Positions 15,774 to 25,274 of a stretch of 64,000 nucleotides of DNA are shown here, one piece after another; within the stretch, counting starts at the first letter, position 1; the number at the start of each line of letters is the position of its first letter. This DNA is from Melghirimyces algeriensis (lineage in GTDB: Bacteria > Bacillota > Bacilli > Thermoactinomycetales > DSM-45169), in contig NZ_FXTI01000004.1 in the NCBI RefSeq assembly GCF_900182565.1, forward strand, positions 186,001 through 250,000. The letters are read 5' to 3'. The position numbers and the translations under genes are program-made. The notes beneath the pieces are model-generated. The model ran no database searches. It worked only from the letters and a program-made list of their open reading frames with translations, and had not been told where the DNA came from.

Positions 15774-17570
15774 ATGGGGATGAAAAAACGGCAATGGAGA
15801 AGGAGATGGATATCCGCTGTTTTAGTGGTTGCCTTTTGTGGGCTTTTGTTTAGATTGTACTGGATTCAACAAATCGCAGTTCATTCCTTTTCTGAAGAGG
15901 AAGCGGATCTGATTGCCGGAGCGGAAGAGCAGCAACGGGGCGTATTTGTGGTGGACAGTGGTCGTGGTGGCATTATGGATCGAAATGAAACATATTTGGT
16001 GGGAGACAAAGATTGGAGGTTGATCATTTTTCCCTTATCGGAAAATCAGTGGGCTGCTTATAGAGGCAAACTGGAAAAAGTGGCAGATACCATTGGCTAT
16101 TCTTATAAGGCATTTCGGGAGGCGGTGAAGGATTTGCACCGTCCACAGGTGTTTCCGGATCGGAAGGGAAACATGGAGACTCTTACAGAAAAACAGGCAG
16201 AAGCTATTCGGGCGTTGAAGATTCCAGGTGTGTATGCCAGCAGGAGCGATAATCGTTATCACAGGGATCGACTGGCTTCACAATTGATTGGACGGGTAGA
16301 ACGAAATCCATTTCTTGTACGAAAACAATATCCGAACGACTGGGATCGCGGTGAAAATCCAAATTACTCCTGGGTTGGTGTCACCGGGTTGGAGGGGGCT
16401 TTTGAATCTTTTCTGCGAGGGAAAGGAGAACATTTACTTACATATAAGACAGATGGCAGAGGGAGACCTCTAAATGGACTTCATATGATGACGGAAGAAA
16501 GCGGCGGACCCATTCCCTATCAGATTGTGACAACATTGGATCGAAAGATTCAAAAGGTCGCAGAACAAGCCTTGGATAAAAAAGGAGTCAAGGAAGGAGC
16601 CATTGTGGTGCAGGATATTTCCAGTGGGGATATCCTAGCTATGGTTAGCCGGCCAGATACTGTGTCGGTCCGTCATGGAGAGAATCCATGGGATAATCGG
16701 GCCTTAATGGAGACCGTGCCAGGGTCTATATTTAAAACGGTGGTGGCCGTGGCCGCTCTGGACATGGGAAAAGTAAAGCCTGGAGAGGTTTTTCACTGTG
16801 ATGGGCATTTAGGACGTTATGGAATGAAAGATTCCAATCCCAAGGGTCATGGCCGACAGAATTTCGCTCAAGCCTATGCCAACTCCTGCAATGTCGTATT
16901 TGCCCAGGTAGCAGAAAGAATCGGAGGTGAAAAAATCGCGGAGTATGCCCATATGATGGGATTGGGACAACAGATCTTGTGGTCTGGAAGGGTACTGAAA
17001 AATCCTTCGTTTCATCAGTTACCCAGAGAACAAAGCGGTTTGATTTTTTCAGAGAATACTTCAAAAAAGGATTTGGGGGCTGTTGCTCAGACGGGGATTG
17101 GGCAGAGAGATGTCAAAATGACACCGTTGCAAGCGGTAAATATGGTAACTACATTGTTTCAAAAGGGGAAGACATTAAATCCCAGAGTGGTTAAGGAAAT
17201 ACAACGTCCGGACGGAGAAGTCTTTTTTCGGTTTCCCCATCATGCGTTAAAAACAAAGAAAAAAATAGATTCTGAAACGCTTCAGGAAGTTCGCCATATG
17301 ATGCGACTGGCTGTTACCCAAGGAACTGCCCAATCTCTCAAAGGGTCGTCCGTCCAAATGGGGGCCAAGACAGGAACCGCTCAATTGGGGCCGGATAAAA
17401 CAACTTATAACAAATGGATGGTGGGTTACGGTCCGTATCAACGGCCCGAAGTTTCCGTTGCTGTGTTGGTTCGTTCGGTTTCAGACAGCAGTGATATGCG
17501 TGCTCATGAAATTTTTCGGCAAGTGATGGAGGGAATTCAGGAGTTAAAGAAAAAGAGTAGGGACAAATAA
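15774..17570 (+). CDS. Class B penicillin-binding protein (PbpI/YrrR-like)
   Basis: 598 aa transpeptidase that crosslinks peptidoglycan. One N-terminal membrane helix (WISAVLVVAFCGLLFRLYW), a dimerisation/pedestal region with GGIMDRNETYLV, then the transpeptidase domain: SxxK in PGSIFKTV, SxN as SCN in YANSCNVVF, and KTGT in MGAKTGTAQLG. All active-site residues are present. No PASTA repeats, unlike PBP2x/SpoVD with tails. The position behind yrrL suits B. subtilis yrrR (pbpI), which is made in the forespore; here no sigma-F promoter could be recognised with confidence. Confidence 0.88.
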   Translation: MGMKKRQWRRRWISAVLVVAFCGLLFRLYWIQQIAVHSFSEEEADLIAGAEEQQRGVFVVDSGRGGIMDRNETYLVGDKDWRLIIFPLSENQWAAYRGKLEKVADTIGYSYKAFREAVKDLHRPQVFPDRKGNMETLTEKQAEAIRALKIPGVYASRSDNRYHRDRLASQLIGRVERNPFLVRKQYPNDWDRGENPNYSWVGVTGLEGAFESFLRGKGEHLLTYKTDGRGRPLNGLHMMTEESGGPIPYQIVTTLDRKIQKVAEQALDKKGVKEGAIVVQDISSGDILAMVSRPDTVSVRHGENPWDNRALMETVPGSIFKTVVAVAALDMGKVKPGEVFHCDGHLGRYGMKDSNPKGHGRQNFAQAYANSCNVVFAQVAERIGGEKIAEYAHMMGLGQQILWSGRVLKNPSFHQLPREQSGLIFSENTSKKDLGAVAQTGIGQRDVKMTPLQAVNMVTTLFQKGKTLNPRVVKEIQRPDGEVFFRFPHHALKTKKKIDSETLQEVRHMMRLAVTQGTAQSLKGSSVQMGAKTGTAQLGPDKTTYNKWMVGYGPYQRPEVSVAVLVRSVSDSSDMRAHEIFRQVMEGIQELKKKSRDK

Positions 17571-17601
17571 AAGACAATTGTTACTTGAAGAAAGTAAGCT
17601 G

Positions 17602-17630
17602 TTGACCTAGAATAAAATTAAATGAATAAC
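17602..17630 (+). promoter_or_regulatory. Putative promoter of ribU
   Basis: TTGACC at 17602-17607, 17-base spacer, AATAAC at 17625-17630, directly ahead of the FMN riboswitch. Confidence 0.6.
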
Positions 17631-17633
17631 GTT

Positions 17634-17775
17634 TTGATCCTTCGGGGCAGGGTGAAATTCCCGACCGGCGGTGATGGCACAAGGATGCCTCAGTCCGTGA
17701 CCCGCATGAGCGGTGGACCTGGTGAAACTCCGGGACCGACAGTATAGTCTGGATGGGAGAAGGATGATAGCGTGT
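17634..17775 (+). promoter_or_regulatory. FMN riboswitch (RFN element)
   Basis: All conserved RFN blocks are present in order: CCTTCGGGGCAGGGTGAAATTCC-type 5' part, GACCGGCGGTGATGG, CAGTCCGTGACCCGC, GGTGGACCTGGTGAAACTCC, GGGACCGACAGTATAGTC and GGATGGGAGAAGGATG. FMN binding should lead to premature termination at the hairpin at 17801-17825, shutting off ribU. Confidence 0.97.
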
Positions 17776-17800
17776 ACACACGTTTCAGGTGATTCACCAC

Positions 17801-17825
17801 AGAGAGGGTCTCCTCTCTTCGTTTT
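17801..17825 (+). terminator. Expression-platform terminator of the FMN riboswitch
   Basis: AGAGAGG at 17801-17807 pairs with CCTCTCT at 17812-17818, followed by TCGTTTT. It lies between aptamer and ribU start, the expected place. Confidence 0.75.
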
Positions 17826-17925
17826 GCCTGAGTTTCCCTACCCGAAGTTTGCCCTTTTTGCATGCTTCGGGTATTTTGTTTGTACTCGTTGTCATCAGAT
17901 GCACAAGCAAAGGAGTGTTGATCTG

Positions 17926-18498
17926 ATGACGAAGAAACGGTCAACAAAGAAATTGACAATGTTATCATTACTGTCTGGAATTGCTTTTTTCATGCAATAT
18001 CTCAATTTTCCACTACCACCCTTCCCGACGTTTCTCAAGGTGGATTTTAGTGAACTTCCAGCGTTAGTAGCTGGTTTAATGTTTAGTCCATTGGCAGGAG
18101 TATCCGTAGAGTTTCTAAAAAATCTCCTCCATTTTATATTTACGGGGAGTGAATCGGGCCTTCCGATTGGTCAGATGTCCAATTTTCTGGCAGGAAGCAC
18201 CTTTGTACTGATTACCGTTTGGATTACCCGAAACATATCGGGTACCAAGGGATTGATTGTAGGAATGGGCACCGCTACCTTGACCGTGGCGATCTTGATG
18301 AGTATTGCAAACTATTGGGTGTTTCTTCCTGCTTATGCGTTTTTAATTAATTGGGCAGTGGAAGGTCCAGAGAAGACAGCTCTCGTTCTTTATGGGATTG
18401 CCCCATTTAATCTGGTAAAGGGCATGATTGTAGCTTTGGTGTTCCTCCCTCTGTATCGACGATTAAAACCCCGGTTGCAGAGCCGGTTTACAGGATAA
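17926..18498 (+). CDS. ribU: Riboflavin ECF transporter substrate-binding subunit RibU
   Basis: 190 aa membrane protein with about six helices, the S-component of an energy-coupling-factor importer for riboflavin. The motif FLKVDFSELPALVAGLMFSPLAG and the block VEFLKNLLHFIFTGS are typical for RibU. ATG at 17926 follows AAGGAG; the long in-frame upstream extension (to 17713) runs through the riboswitch terminator and is not coding. The ECF ATPases and EcfT are not in the window. Regulation by FMN is explicit from the leader. Confidence 0.93.
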   Translation: MTKKRSTKKLTMLSLLSGIAFFMQYLNFPLPPFPTFLKVDFSELPALVAGLMFSPLAGVSVEFLKNLLHFIFTGSESGLPIGQMSNFLAGSTFVLITVWITRNISGTKGLIVGMGTATLTVAILMSIANYWVFLPAYAFLINWAVEGPEKTALVLYGIAPFNLVKGMIVALVFLPLYRRLKPRLQSRFTG

Positions 18499-18563
18499 AC
18501 CGCTGTATTTATCAAAACGTTATTCACTCAAGAAGTCTCTTTTGTTTCAAAAAGTGTCAATGC

Positions 18564-18603
18564 AAAAGAGTCGATCCCAAGTTTGGAAGGGATCGACTCT
18601 TTT
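18564..18603. terminator. Bidirectional terminator between ribU and ectD
   Basis: Perfect 15-bp inverted repeat (AAAAGAGTCGATCCC at 18564-18578, complement at 18589-18603); the A-run and T-run at the ends make it work for both convergent genes. Confidence 0.93.
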
Positions 18604-18609
18604 GGTATC

Positions 18610-19506
18610 TCAGCTTTGCATTGCATGGGTCTGGACTCTACGGTTGGCCAGAAAATCCGGACGGGGGCTCTGGCCTGAAAATGGTTGAACCAAGGTGTTT
18701 TCTACACTGTTATAGACAAAGAAGACATTACTTCGTGGCAGTGGCGTAATATTGCCGTTTGACCCATGCATGATATTACATTCAAACAGGAGCAAAGATC
18801 CTGCCGGAGCTGTAGCTGTAGTGATGCCGAATTGCTCAGTCATCCAGGACAGACTTTCGTTGTCCGGGACACCAAACTCCTGTTTTTTCAAGCTGGCTTT
18901 AAAGTGGTCTTTTGGCGTTTTTCCAACACAGGAAACGAAGTATCGATGGGAACCGGGTATTAACATCAAGGGACCATTGTATGAATGGTTGTCGGTCAGA
19001 AGGATGGAACAACTGATGGCACGCATTCGGGGCATACCGTCTTCTACATGCCAAGTTTCAAAGTCGGAGTGCCAGTAAAACTCTTTTCCTTTAAAGCCCG
19101 GTTTATAGTTAATCCGAAACTGGTGAACGTATATTTTGCTTCCAAGAATCTGTTCGATCCGATCCGTAATGCGCGGATCTTGGGAAAGGCGATGAAACAG
19201 TTCATTTTTGCGGTGGACGTCAAAAATGGATCGGATTTCATCGCTATTGGGCTCTCGGATCACTTCCTGGGAATGGTTATGCTTGTTTTCATCCCAGACA
19301 CGATCCAATTCTTTCTTGATTTCGTTCACTTCATCCAGAGAAAAGAAATGATCCAGTAAAAGAAACCCGTTTTTTTCGTAGAAGTGAAGTTGTTGTTGGT
19401 TGAGAGGTCCTTCATTTAGCTTTTCGGGATCACTGAACAGTACAGGGTCCTTACGTTTGATAATCTTCGGTTTGTCATAGACCCGGGAAGGATACAGATC
19501 TTCCAT
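18610..19506 (-). CDS. ectD: Ectoine 5-hydroxylase
   Basis: Iron/2-oxoglutarate dioxygenase converting ectoine to 5-hydroxyectoine. 298 aa from ATG at 19506, which has GGGAG 8 bases upstream; the in-frame GTG at 19515 overlaps that site. The diagnostic EctD signature FYWHSDFETWHVEDGMP is present and supplies the iron ligands His and Asp; the distal His lies in CNIMHGSNGN, with the 2-oxoglutarate-binding Arg in the following PLPRSN. It is the last gene of the minus-strand ectoine synthesis group, separated from ectC by 265 bases, so it may have its own promoter. Confidence 0.96.
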   Translation of the reverse strand: MEDLYPSRVYDKPKIIKRKDPVLFSDPEKLNEGPLNQQQLHFYEKNGFLLLDHFFSLDEVNEIKKELDRVWDENKHNHSQEVIREPNSDEIRSIFDVHRKNELFHRLSQDPRITDRIEQILGSKIYVHQFRINYKPGFKGKEFYWHSDFETWHVEDGMPRMRAISCSILLTDNHSYNGPLMLIPGSHRYFVSCVGKTPKDHFKASLKKQEFGVPDNESLSWMTEQFGITTATAPAGSLLLFECNIMHGSNGNITPLPRSNVFFVYNSVENTLVQPFSGQSPRPDFLANRRVQTHAMQS

Positions 19507-19771
19507 CACATTCACTCCCGTAAATGGATTTTGGATTCGTCTCCTTCGAATTGTTTGTTGAACTTATTTATTGGAAGGTCGATATCAATGTTTGGTTATT
19601 GTAGCGGTTTTCAGTTATGTCTGATCATTAGGTCGATTTATTATAAAGGATAGGGAGTCGATTCCCATTTCCGCGCCTCTTGCTCCCGCAGAGCTCCCAC
19701 TGAAGGTGGTTGATGGAAAAGGACACGAAACCGAAAAATCGCTCCCAGTCTTTTTATCTCACAGACACATC
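19507..19771. other. Intergenic region between ectC and ectD
   Basis: 265 bases without a gene. On the minus strand a TATAAT box (its complement near 19638-19645) could serve an ectD promoter but has no good -35 partner. No clear terminator for ectC is seen. Confidence 0.3.
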
Positions 19772-20155
19772 TTAATCTAAGAGGGGATAGGCACCTTCCT
19801 CATCATGGGTTTCCCGACCCGTACAAGGAGGATTAAAGACACAGACCATTCGCAAGTCGGTTTTGGCACGAAGCTGGTGTTTTTCATGACCATCCAGCGT
19901 GTATAGAGTGCCCGGTTTAATCGGATAAACCGTTCCGTCATCCAGGGTCTCTACCTCACCTTCCCCTTCAATACAGTAAACCGCTTCAATATGGTTTTTA
20001 TACCAGAATTCAGAAGTGGTTCCCGCTTTGATCAATGTGTCGTGCATGGAGAAGCCGACACGGTCTTTTTTCAGCAAAAGCCTACGGCTGGTCCATGTTT
20101 CCCCTTTTACTTCATCTTCCGTTCCAATTAGATCTTCCAACTGTTTTACAATCAT
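19772..20155 (-). CDS. ectC: L-ectoine synthase
   Basis: Cupin-fold enzyme that cyclises N-gamma-acetyl-diaminobutyrate to ectoine. 127 aa from ATG at 20155 (MIVKQLEDLIGTEDEV), which is the standard EctC start and has a GGAAGGGA site about 10 bases upstream; the frame is open further to 20200 but that extension is not family sequence. Conserved residues seen: SRRLLLKKDRVGFSMHDT, the metal-binding region around WYKNHIEAVYCIEGEGEV, and GTLYTLDGHEKHQLRA with the C-terminal CVFNPPCTGRE. Confidence 0.96.
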   Translation of the reverse strand: MIVKQLEDLIGTEDEVKGETWTSRRLLLKKDRVGFSMHDTLIKAGTTSEFWYKNHIEAVYCIEGEGEVETLDDGTVYPIKPGTLYTLDGHEKHQLRAKTDLRMVCVFNPPCTGRETHDEEGAYPLLD

Positions 20156-20259
20156 TTGGAGTTCATCCCTTCCCGGCGTTAGTTGATCAGATAGATGCAT
20201 TGTCAGGTTTGTATTTCTTCACTGTTCCCGGCTCAACAACATAACGGGTTTCAAATTGA

Positions 20260-21513
20260 TTACAGAAGTGAGCGGCTGGCTGCTTCCACACTCTCATCCA
20301 GAATGGAAAGACCTTTTTCCAGTCCTTCATCATCAATGGTGAGCGGGGGAAGAAGTTTGGCAACTTCACTGTCAGGTCCAGCGGTTTCCATAATCAAACC
20401 ACGTTTAAATGCTTCTTTGCATACTTCTTCAGCAAACCCTTCCTGAGGGAAGGAAATGCCCAGCATCAGTCCGCGTCCACGAACCTCTCCATTTTGACTA
20501 GAATGCTTTTCCGCTATTCTTTCCAAATTTGTGCGGACTTTTTCCCCTTTGCGTTGAATTTCTTTCGCGAAATCGTCAGTTTCCCAGAAGTTAAGGGCTT
20601 CCGTAGCGGCAACAAAGGCCAAGTTGTGCCCACGGAAGGTACCATTGTGTTCACCGGGACCCCATTCGTCCAAGTCCGGACGAATCAAGGTAATGGCAAA
20701 GGGCAATCCATATCCGCTGAGGGATTTGGATAGGCAGACAATATCTGGCTTGATGCCGGCCGGTTCAAAGCTGAAATAGGTTCCGGTCCGACCACAACCG
20801 GCCTGCACGTCATCTACGATCAACAGAACACCATGGCGGCGGCAGATTTGCTCAACCTGCTTCAACCACTCGGAGCTGGCGACGTTGATACCTCCTTCTC
20901 CCTGGACGGTCTCCAGAATAACAGCGGCGGGGAGGTCCATGCCGCTTCCTTTGTCTTCCAGATAACGTTCAAGCAGGGTCAGCGAATCCACATGTTCATC
21001 ATATTGATCGTATGGAAGGGAAACAGAGTGGGTTAATGGAATTCCGGCACCTTTACGTTTAAATGCATTTCCTGTGACAGCGAGTGATCCTAAAGTCATT
21101 CCATGAAAAGCACGGGTAAAGCTGACCACTGTATCCCGACCGGTCACTTTGCGTGCGAGCTTCAGAGCGCTTTCGACGGTGTTTGTACCTGTAGGACCAG
21201 GGAACATCACTTTGTACTCCAGATTTCGGGGCTTCAAAATCACATCATGGAACCGACGCAAAAAGGATTCCTTAGCTGAAGTAGCCATATCTAAGCTGTG
21301 GATTACTCCATCAGAGGAGAGATATTCAATCAGCTTTTCTTTCATCCGGGAATTGTTGTGGCCATAATTTAATGCCCCTGCACCGGCGAAGAAATCAATG
21401 TATTCACGACCTTCTCTGTCCCAAAGCTTGTAACCTTTTGCTTTTTCAAACACCGTAGGGAAGCTGCGACAATAGCTTCGCACCTCGGACTCCAATTGTT
21501 CAAAAATACTCAT
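20260..21513 (-). CDS. ectB: Diaminobutyrate-2-oxoglutarate aminotransferase
   Basis: PLP enzyme making L-2,4-diaminobutyrate from aspartate semialdehyde, the first step of ectoine synthesis. 417 aa from ATG at 21513 (MSIFEQLESEVRSYCRSFP), the typical EctB start; the frame continues upstream into ectA in another reading frame and is not coding there. Class III aminotransferase landmarks: FFAGAGALNYGHNN, GPTGTNTVESALKLAR, FHGMTLGSLAVTGN, LIVDDVQAGCGRTG and the PLP-binding Lys in CLSKSLSGYGLP. Ribosome binding site is weak, consistent with translational coupling to ectA, 31 bases upstream. Confidence 0.96.
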   Translation of the reverse strand: MSIFEQLESEVRSYCRSFPTVFEKAKGYKLWDREGREYIDFFAGAGALNYGHNNSRMKEKLIEYLSSDGVIHSLDMATSAKESFLRRFHDVILKPRNLEYKVMFPGPTGTNTVESALKLARKVTGRDTVVSFTRAFHGMTLGSLAVTGNAFKRKGAGIPLTHSVSLPYDQYDEHVDSLTLLERYLEDKGSGMDLPAAVILETVQGEGGINVASSEWLKQVEQICRRHGVLLIVDDVQAGCGRTGTYFSFEPAGIKPDIVCLSKSLSGYGLPFAITLIRPDLDEWGPGEHNGTFRGHNLAFVAATEALNFWETDDFAKEIQRKGEKVRTNLERIAEKHSSQNGEVRGRGLMLGISFPQEGFAEEVCKEAFKRGLIMETAGPDSEVAKLLPPLTIDDEGLEKGLSILDESVEAASRSLL

Positions 21514-21544
21514 GTCCGTTTTTTCAGAAGTCAGTATCAATGTT

Positions 21545-22168
21545 TTACAGAACCTCCTCGGTAATTTCCTTTGTCTTGAAAGGACCGATTCGGTAAGTCC
21601 ATTCAGACTCGTGACCGTGTTCAGGAAACATATTCTCTGAAAAGCATTCCGAAATATCACACTGGGTCTCAAGATCCTTAGCCAGCCCTTTAAAAAGCGA
21701 TTGAGACGGGATGTTGGAAGGCGACACAGTCGCTTCCAAATACCTGACATCTGCACAGGAATCGCGGGAAAGGAGTGACCTTAACAACGCTTTGCCCAAC
21801 CCTTTGCCCCGTTGAGATGTATCGACAGCAACCTGCCAGACAAAGATTGTGTCCTCGGTTGTCTGAGGGCGGAAAGCGGAGACAAATCCGACTACCTTTC
21901 CATTTTTGTCCTGAGCGATTACACAAGTCTCAGAGAAAAACTTACATAACATCAGGTAGCTGTAGGGAGAATTGAGATCCAACACTCCAGCCCTCTTAAT
22001 CAATTTCCATACTTCTGATCCGTCTTCATCCTCTGGCTTTCGGAAGATTACATCCAATCCAGAAGGTCTTTGAATCCGGATATTTGAACGCTTTGAGGGG
22101 CTTTTCACTGTTTGGGCAGTCTGAGTGTCATTAATTGGGACATCACCCACCTTATAATATTTGGTCAT
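21545..22168 (-). CDS. ectA: Diaminobutyrate acetyltransferase
   Basis: GNAT-fold enzyme that gamma-acetylates 2,4-diaminobutyrate. 207 aa; residues about 37-185 are the conserved EctA core (VIFRKPEDEDGSEVWKLIK, DLNSPYSYLMLCKFF, acetyl-CoA loop QRGKGLGKALL, EATVSPSNIPSQSLF). The first 36 residues are a polar extension longer than in most EctA proteins; no internal ATG offers a better start. First gene of ectABC. The 270 bases upstream, AT-rich, should carry the osmotically controlled promoter, but no clear box stands out. Confidence 0.95.
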   Translation of the reverse strand: MTKYYKVGDVPINDTQTAQTVKSPSKRSNIRIQRPSGLDVIFRKPEDEDGSEVWKLIKRAGVLDLNSPYSYLMLCKFFSETCVIAQDKNGKVVGFVSAFRPQTTEDTIFVWQVAVDTSQRGKGLGKALLRSLLSRDSCADVRYLEATVSPSNIPSQSLFKGLAKDLETQCDISECFSENMFPEHGHESEWTYRIGPFKTKEITEEVL

Positions 22169-22439
22169 TCAGTTGAATGCTGAATCACTTTTTTAATGCT
22201 AACGCGATTTGTCATAATCGTCCAAAGGAATATAGTCGGCTTAGAGAAGATAAAGCATTCAGATTTACAACAGCAGTCATTGAGGAACCAATTCTTTAAA
22301 AATCCTTCGTTATGGTGTGATATGCTTTAGATTTTGATAAGGAGAAATTTGGTGGAATCAAATTATGTTAGCTAAAAATAAGTTAGATTTTTCGCAATCA
22401 AACCGTTATGATATATAAATTTTTATGAGAGTAAATGAA

Positions 22440-24104
22440 TTACTCCCGTTCATTGATTTCATTCTCCCAGATCTTAAGGCTTAGATGCAGAAGAAAGAGA
22501 TCGTCCGGATTTAGGAAGGTTAGACCGGTAAGAAATTCAATTTTACGAAGCCGATAGAGAAGGGATTGACGATGAAGATTTAATTCCCGTGCAGTTTGGC
22601 TGACATTGCATTGGTGGCGAATGTAGACCTTCAGGGTTTGGATGAGATCAATTCCCCGTTTGCGACTATAGTCAAATAGATTCTCCATGGTTTTCCATGT
22701 AATCTCTTGCATTTCCGGATGGTTTCCCAAGTGGCGAAGAGCACGGTACAACCCTGTCTCTTTAAAAAAACTGCGGTATCCAATTCCCTTTTGTTTTCTT
22801 CCGATTTCAAGAGCTGTTCGCGCGTCCTGATATCCGGTTTCAAAAGTAAAGACACCGGTTCGATTTTCAGCGATTCCCCATGATAAATACCAATCCGGTG
22901 CGTCGGGCAAAAAACTTCCTTCCAATCGATCCAGAAACTCATGAGCTACCTCTATCGCCTGTTCCGGTATCGATTCCAAAAAAATCACCCATTCTCCTCC
23001 TTGAGAGGCAACCAAGAGGCGACGATCCATTCGATGTCCAATCATCCGGATTTTTCTTTCCAACCGGGTCTGAAGCAGGTCAGGGACTTCCGGCTCCGGG
23101 CGTTGGGGTCTTTCCTCTAAACGACCCGCCAGACAAACATAGGATCGATTGATGTCCAGCCCTAATGTACGTGCCCTGGATTGAACGACTTCTTGGGAGT
23201 GAAATTCCCCTTTGGCTAAACTCCAAACAAAATCATGTTGGAAACGCAGTTCCGTTTCCCGCACCGCTTGATGTTGGAGAAACCACAAAGCGGCTGTGGT
23301 GGCAACATGCTCCAAGATGATTAAATTCTCCGACTTTGCAAACTCCTCTGGATTGATTCCTTCAGGAAGAAGAGAAAGAAGATATCCGCGGAGTTTGCGT
23401 GACGATCGGATAGGCATTTCCAGACAGGTGTACTGATCCATTTGAAACCAGCGCCATTCCGAATGAATGGGGTTTCGGTGCGCTGAAAGTTGATAGATAA
23501 ATGTTGACTTCTTTTGCTTGGAATGCTTTGTTTGCAATTGCGAGAACGATTTGGAACGGGGACTTTGGCCGAGAATTTCCCCGTTTTCATCTACAATGAT
23601 GGACGGTTGTCCCCAATACTTTTCCGCTGTAGCCGCAATTTCGGATAGATTGGTGCCTTGCAAAAGGAGTTGTAACAGGTGCCCCTGGACATCTTTTGAT
23701 AATTGAACCATTTGATTCTGCTTTTGATTCAGTTTATTGGCCACCTGTTGAACGATATCAGAAAACCGGAGCTCCCACGGGATTTCGATCAAAGGCAATT
23801 TGTTGCTTTCCGCCAACTGCAGCACTTTATCCGGTATATCTGTGAGATAGTATCCTGTGGCAACACCCAGGGCAGAAGCCCCGGAACGGATGACATCATG
23901 GACAAACCGATAGAATTGGGAGGGATTGTGTCCGCAGCTGATGGCTGAACTGAGGACCAGCTCATTTTCCCGGATAAAATTGTCGACGGGGACTTCAATG
24001 ACCGAAACCCAGTTCACCCGACGCAGGGAAAGGCAATCTTTGGCTGTCCGCACCCTAGCTTCCTTCATCATCTTCATTTCCACTACATCTTTAACGGTTA
24101 GCAT
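22440..24104 (-). CDS. PucR-family transcriptional regulator
   Basis: 554 aa. N-terminal PucR sensory domain (MLTVKDVVEM...NELVLSSAISCG...GASALGVATGYY), a central part with the degenerate GGDEF-like fold common in the family, and a C-terminal helix-turn-helix (CNVSQTARELNLHRQSLLYRLRKIE). ATG at 24104 follows GGGGGAGGTAAG. It lies between ectABC and the eut/ehu genes on the same strand as both ectABC and eutB. PucR proteins in Bacillus sense purine-breakdown intermediates; here the context points to control by an ectoine-breakdown intermediate (inference). Known proteobacterial ectoine regulators are of the MocR-type EnuR family, so this would be a different solution. Confidence 0.85.
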   Translation of the reverse strand: MLTVKDVVEMKMMKEARVRTAKDCLSLRRVNWVSVIEVPVDNFIRENELVLSSAISCGHNPSQFYRFVHDVIRSGASALGVATGYYLTDIPDKVLQLAESNKLPLIEIPWELRFSDIVQQVANKLNQKQNQMVQLSKDVQGHLLQLLLQGTNLSEIAATAEKYWGQPSIIVDENGEILGQSPRSKSFSQLQTKHSKQKKSTFIYQLSAHRNPIHSEWRWFQMDQYTCLEMPIRSSRKLRGYLLSLLPEGINPEEFAKSENLIILEHVATTAALWFLQHQAVRETELRFQHDFVWSLAKGEFHSQEVVQSRARTLGLDINRSYVCLAGRLEERPQRPEPEVPDLLQTRLERKIRMIGHRMDRRLLVASQGGEWVIFLESIPEQAIEVAHEFLDRLEGSFLPDAPDWYLSWGIAENRTGVFTFETGYQDARTALEIGRKQKGIGYRSFFKETGLYRALRHLGNHPEMQEITWKTMENLFDYSRKRGIDLIQTLKVYIRHQCNVSQTARELNLHRQSLLYRLRKIEFLTGLTFLNPDDLFLLHLSLKIWENEINERE

Positions 24105-24136
24105 CCGACTTACCTCCCCCGATTGAGAGTGAGTGC

Positions 24137-25129
24137 TTAAGGAGAAAGGGATGTTTTTTCCACCGCTTGAAACAGAGTGGAAGGGTCTATATTCCCGCCA
24201 CTTATGACCAAGACGATGGGTTGTCCGTCGTTGGCGGGCATTTTCTGATGCAGTAGAGCCGCAATGGTGGTCGCGGCAGCTCCCTCCACCACTGTACGAT
24301 GGTGTTTTAGCATCACTGTAATTCCACCTGCGATTTCTGATTCTCCAACTAAGATGGTTTGATCGGCGAAACGTTGTACCATGGGGAAGGTATATCGGTT
24401 AGGCGTACCAATTCCTCCCAAAAGGCTATCAGCGAGAGTAGGTTGTTCTTGAATGGTCTCTAAGGGCTTTCCTTCTTGTAAACTGTAATGCATCACAGCT
24501 GGTCCTTCCATGGAGACTCCAATGATCTGACAGGAAGGGTGGTTGGCCTTGATCGCGAGGCCGATTCCGGATAACAACCCTCCCCCGGACAAAGGGATGG
24601 CCACGGAACCGAGTTCTGGAAGACTTTCCATCAACTCCAGCCCGATGGTTCCTTGACCGGCGATGATCCAGGGGTCATCAAAAGGCGGAATGACAGTAAG
24701 ACCTTCTTCCTTTTCTATACGGTTACAAGCGGCTCTTGCTTCATCCTGGTTTTCACCATCGATGTGAAGATGTGCTCCCAATCGACGAATTCCTTCTGTT
24801 TTTACAGGGGGAACATGTTGGGAAACACAGATTACCGCTGGGATACCGAGAAGACGTGCTACATAAGCCACAGCCATTCCATGATTTCCGGTGGAGAAGG
24901 TGGTGACCCCCCGTTTTTGTTGATCTCTGTCCAGACTGAGAATCTTATTGGCTGCTCCACGGACTTTAAAGGTGTGGGTGGGCAGATGGGTTTCCATTTT
25001 GAGATATACAGGAACCCCTGCCGTTTGAGAAAGTTCTTCTGATTGGATCAAAGGGGTTGGGGAGAACAGAGAACGGATTCTCTTTCGGGCCTTCCAGATG
25101 TGGTGAAGTTCATTTATATAGTGATTCAC
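24137..25129 (-). CDS. eutB: Threonine dehydratase-like PLP enzyme EutB
   Basis: 330 aa fold-type II PLP enzyme. The PLP Lys is in THTFKVRGAANKI, the phosphate loop is SGGGLLSG and substrate loop STGNHGMAVAYVA; no C-terminal ACT domain, so it is not the allosteric IlvA. In proteobacterial ectoine clusters EutB acts with EutA and EutC in converting 5-hydroxyectoine to ectoine; its neighbours here (eutD and eutC) support that role. It is transcribed away from eutD, sharing a 145-base divergent promoter region. A EutA is not visible in the window. Confidence 0.8.
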   Translation of the reverse strand: MNHYINELHHIWKARKRIRSLFSPTPLIQSEELSQTAGVPVYLKMETHLPTHTFKVRGAANKILSLDRDQQKRGVTTFSTGNHGMAVAYVARLLGIPAVICVSQHVPPVKTEGIRRLGAHLHIDGENQDEARAACNRIEKEEGLTVIPPFDDPWIIAGQGTIGLELMESLPELGSVAIPLSGGGLLSGIGLAIKANHPSCQIIGVSMEGPAVMHYSLQEGKPLETIQEQPTLADSLLGGIGTPNRYTFPMVQRFADQTILVGESEIAGGITVMLKHHRTVVEGAAATTIAALLHQKMPANDGQPIVLVISGGNIDPSTLFQAVEKTSLSP

Positions 25130-25214
25130 AAGGAATACCTCCCATTTAAAATCTTTTCCTCCACATTAGATAAAATGACGAAAAGAATTCCTTTAATTTC
25201 ATACATTATGGCAA

Positions 25215-25244
25215 TTGTCGGTCTTCATGCTTCCTTCGTAAGAT
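25215..25244 (+). promoter_or_regulatory. Putative promoter of the eutD-ehuA operon
   Basis: TTGTCG at 25215-25220, 18-base spacer, TAAGAT at 25239-25244, 31 bases ahead of eutD. The divergent intergenic region is the natural place for the PucR-type regulator to bind. Confidence 0.5.
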
Positions 25245-25274
25245 AAAAGAAACGTAAAAAAGGGGGTTCAAGCG

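Noticed and set aside
17713..17925. Longer form of ribU
   Set aside because: The extension runs through the FMN riboswitch and its terminator; ATG at 17926 has a proper site.
21514..21756. N-terminal extension of ectB by about 80 residues
   Set aside because: It lies in another frame of ectA and does not look like aminotransferase; the standard EctB start is at 21513.
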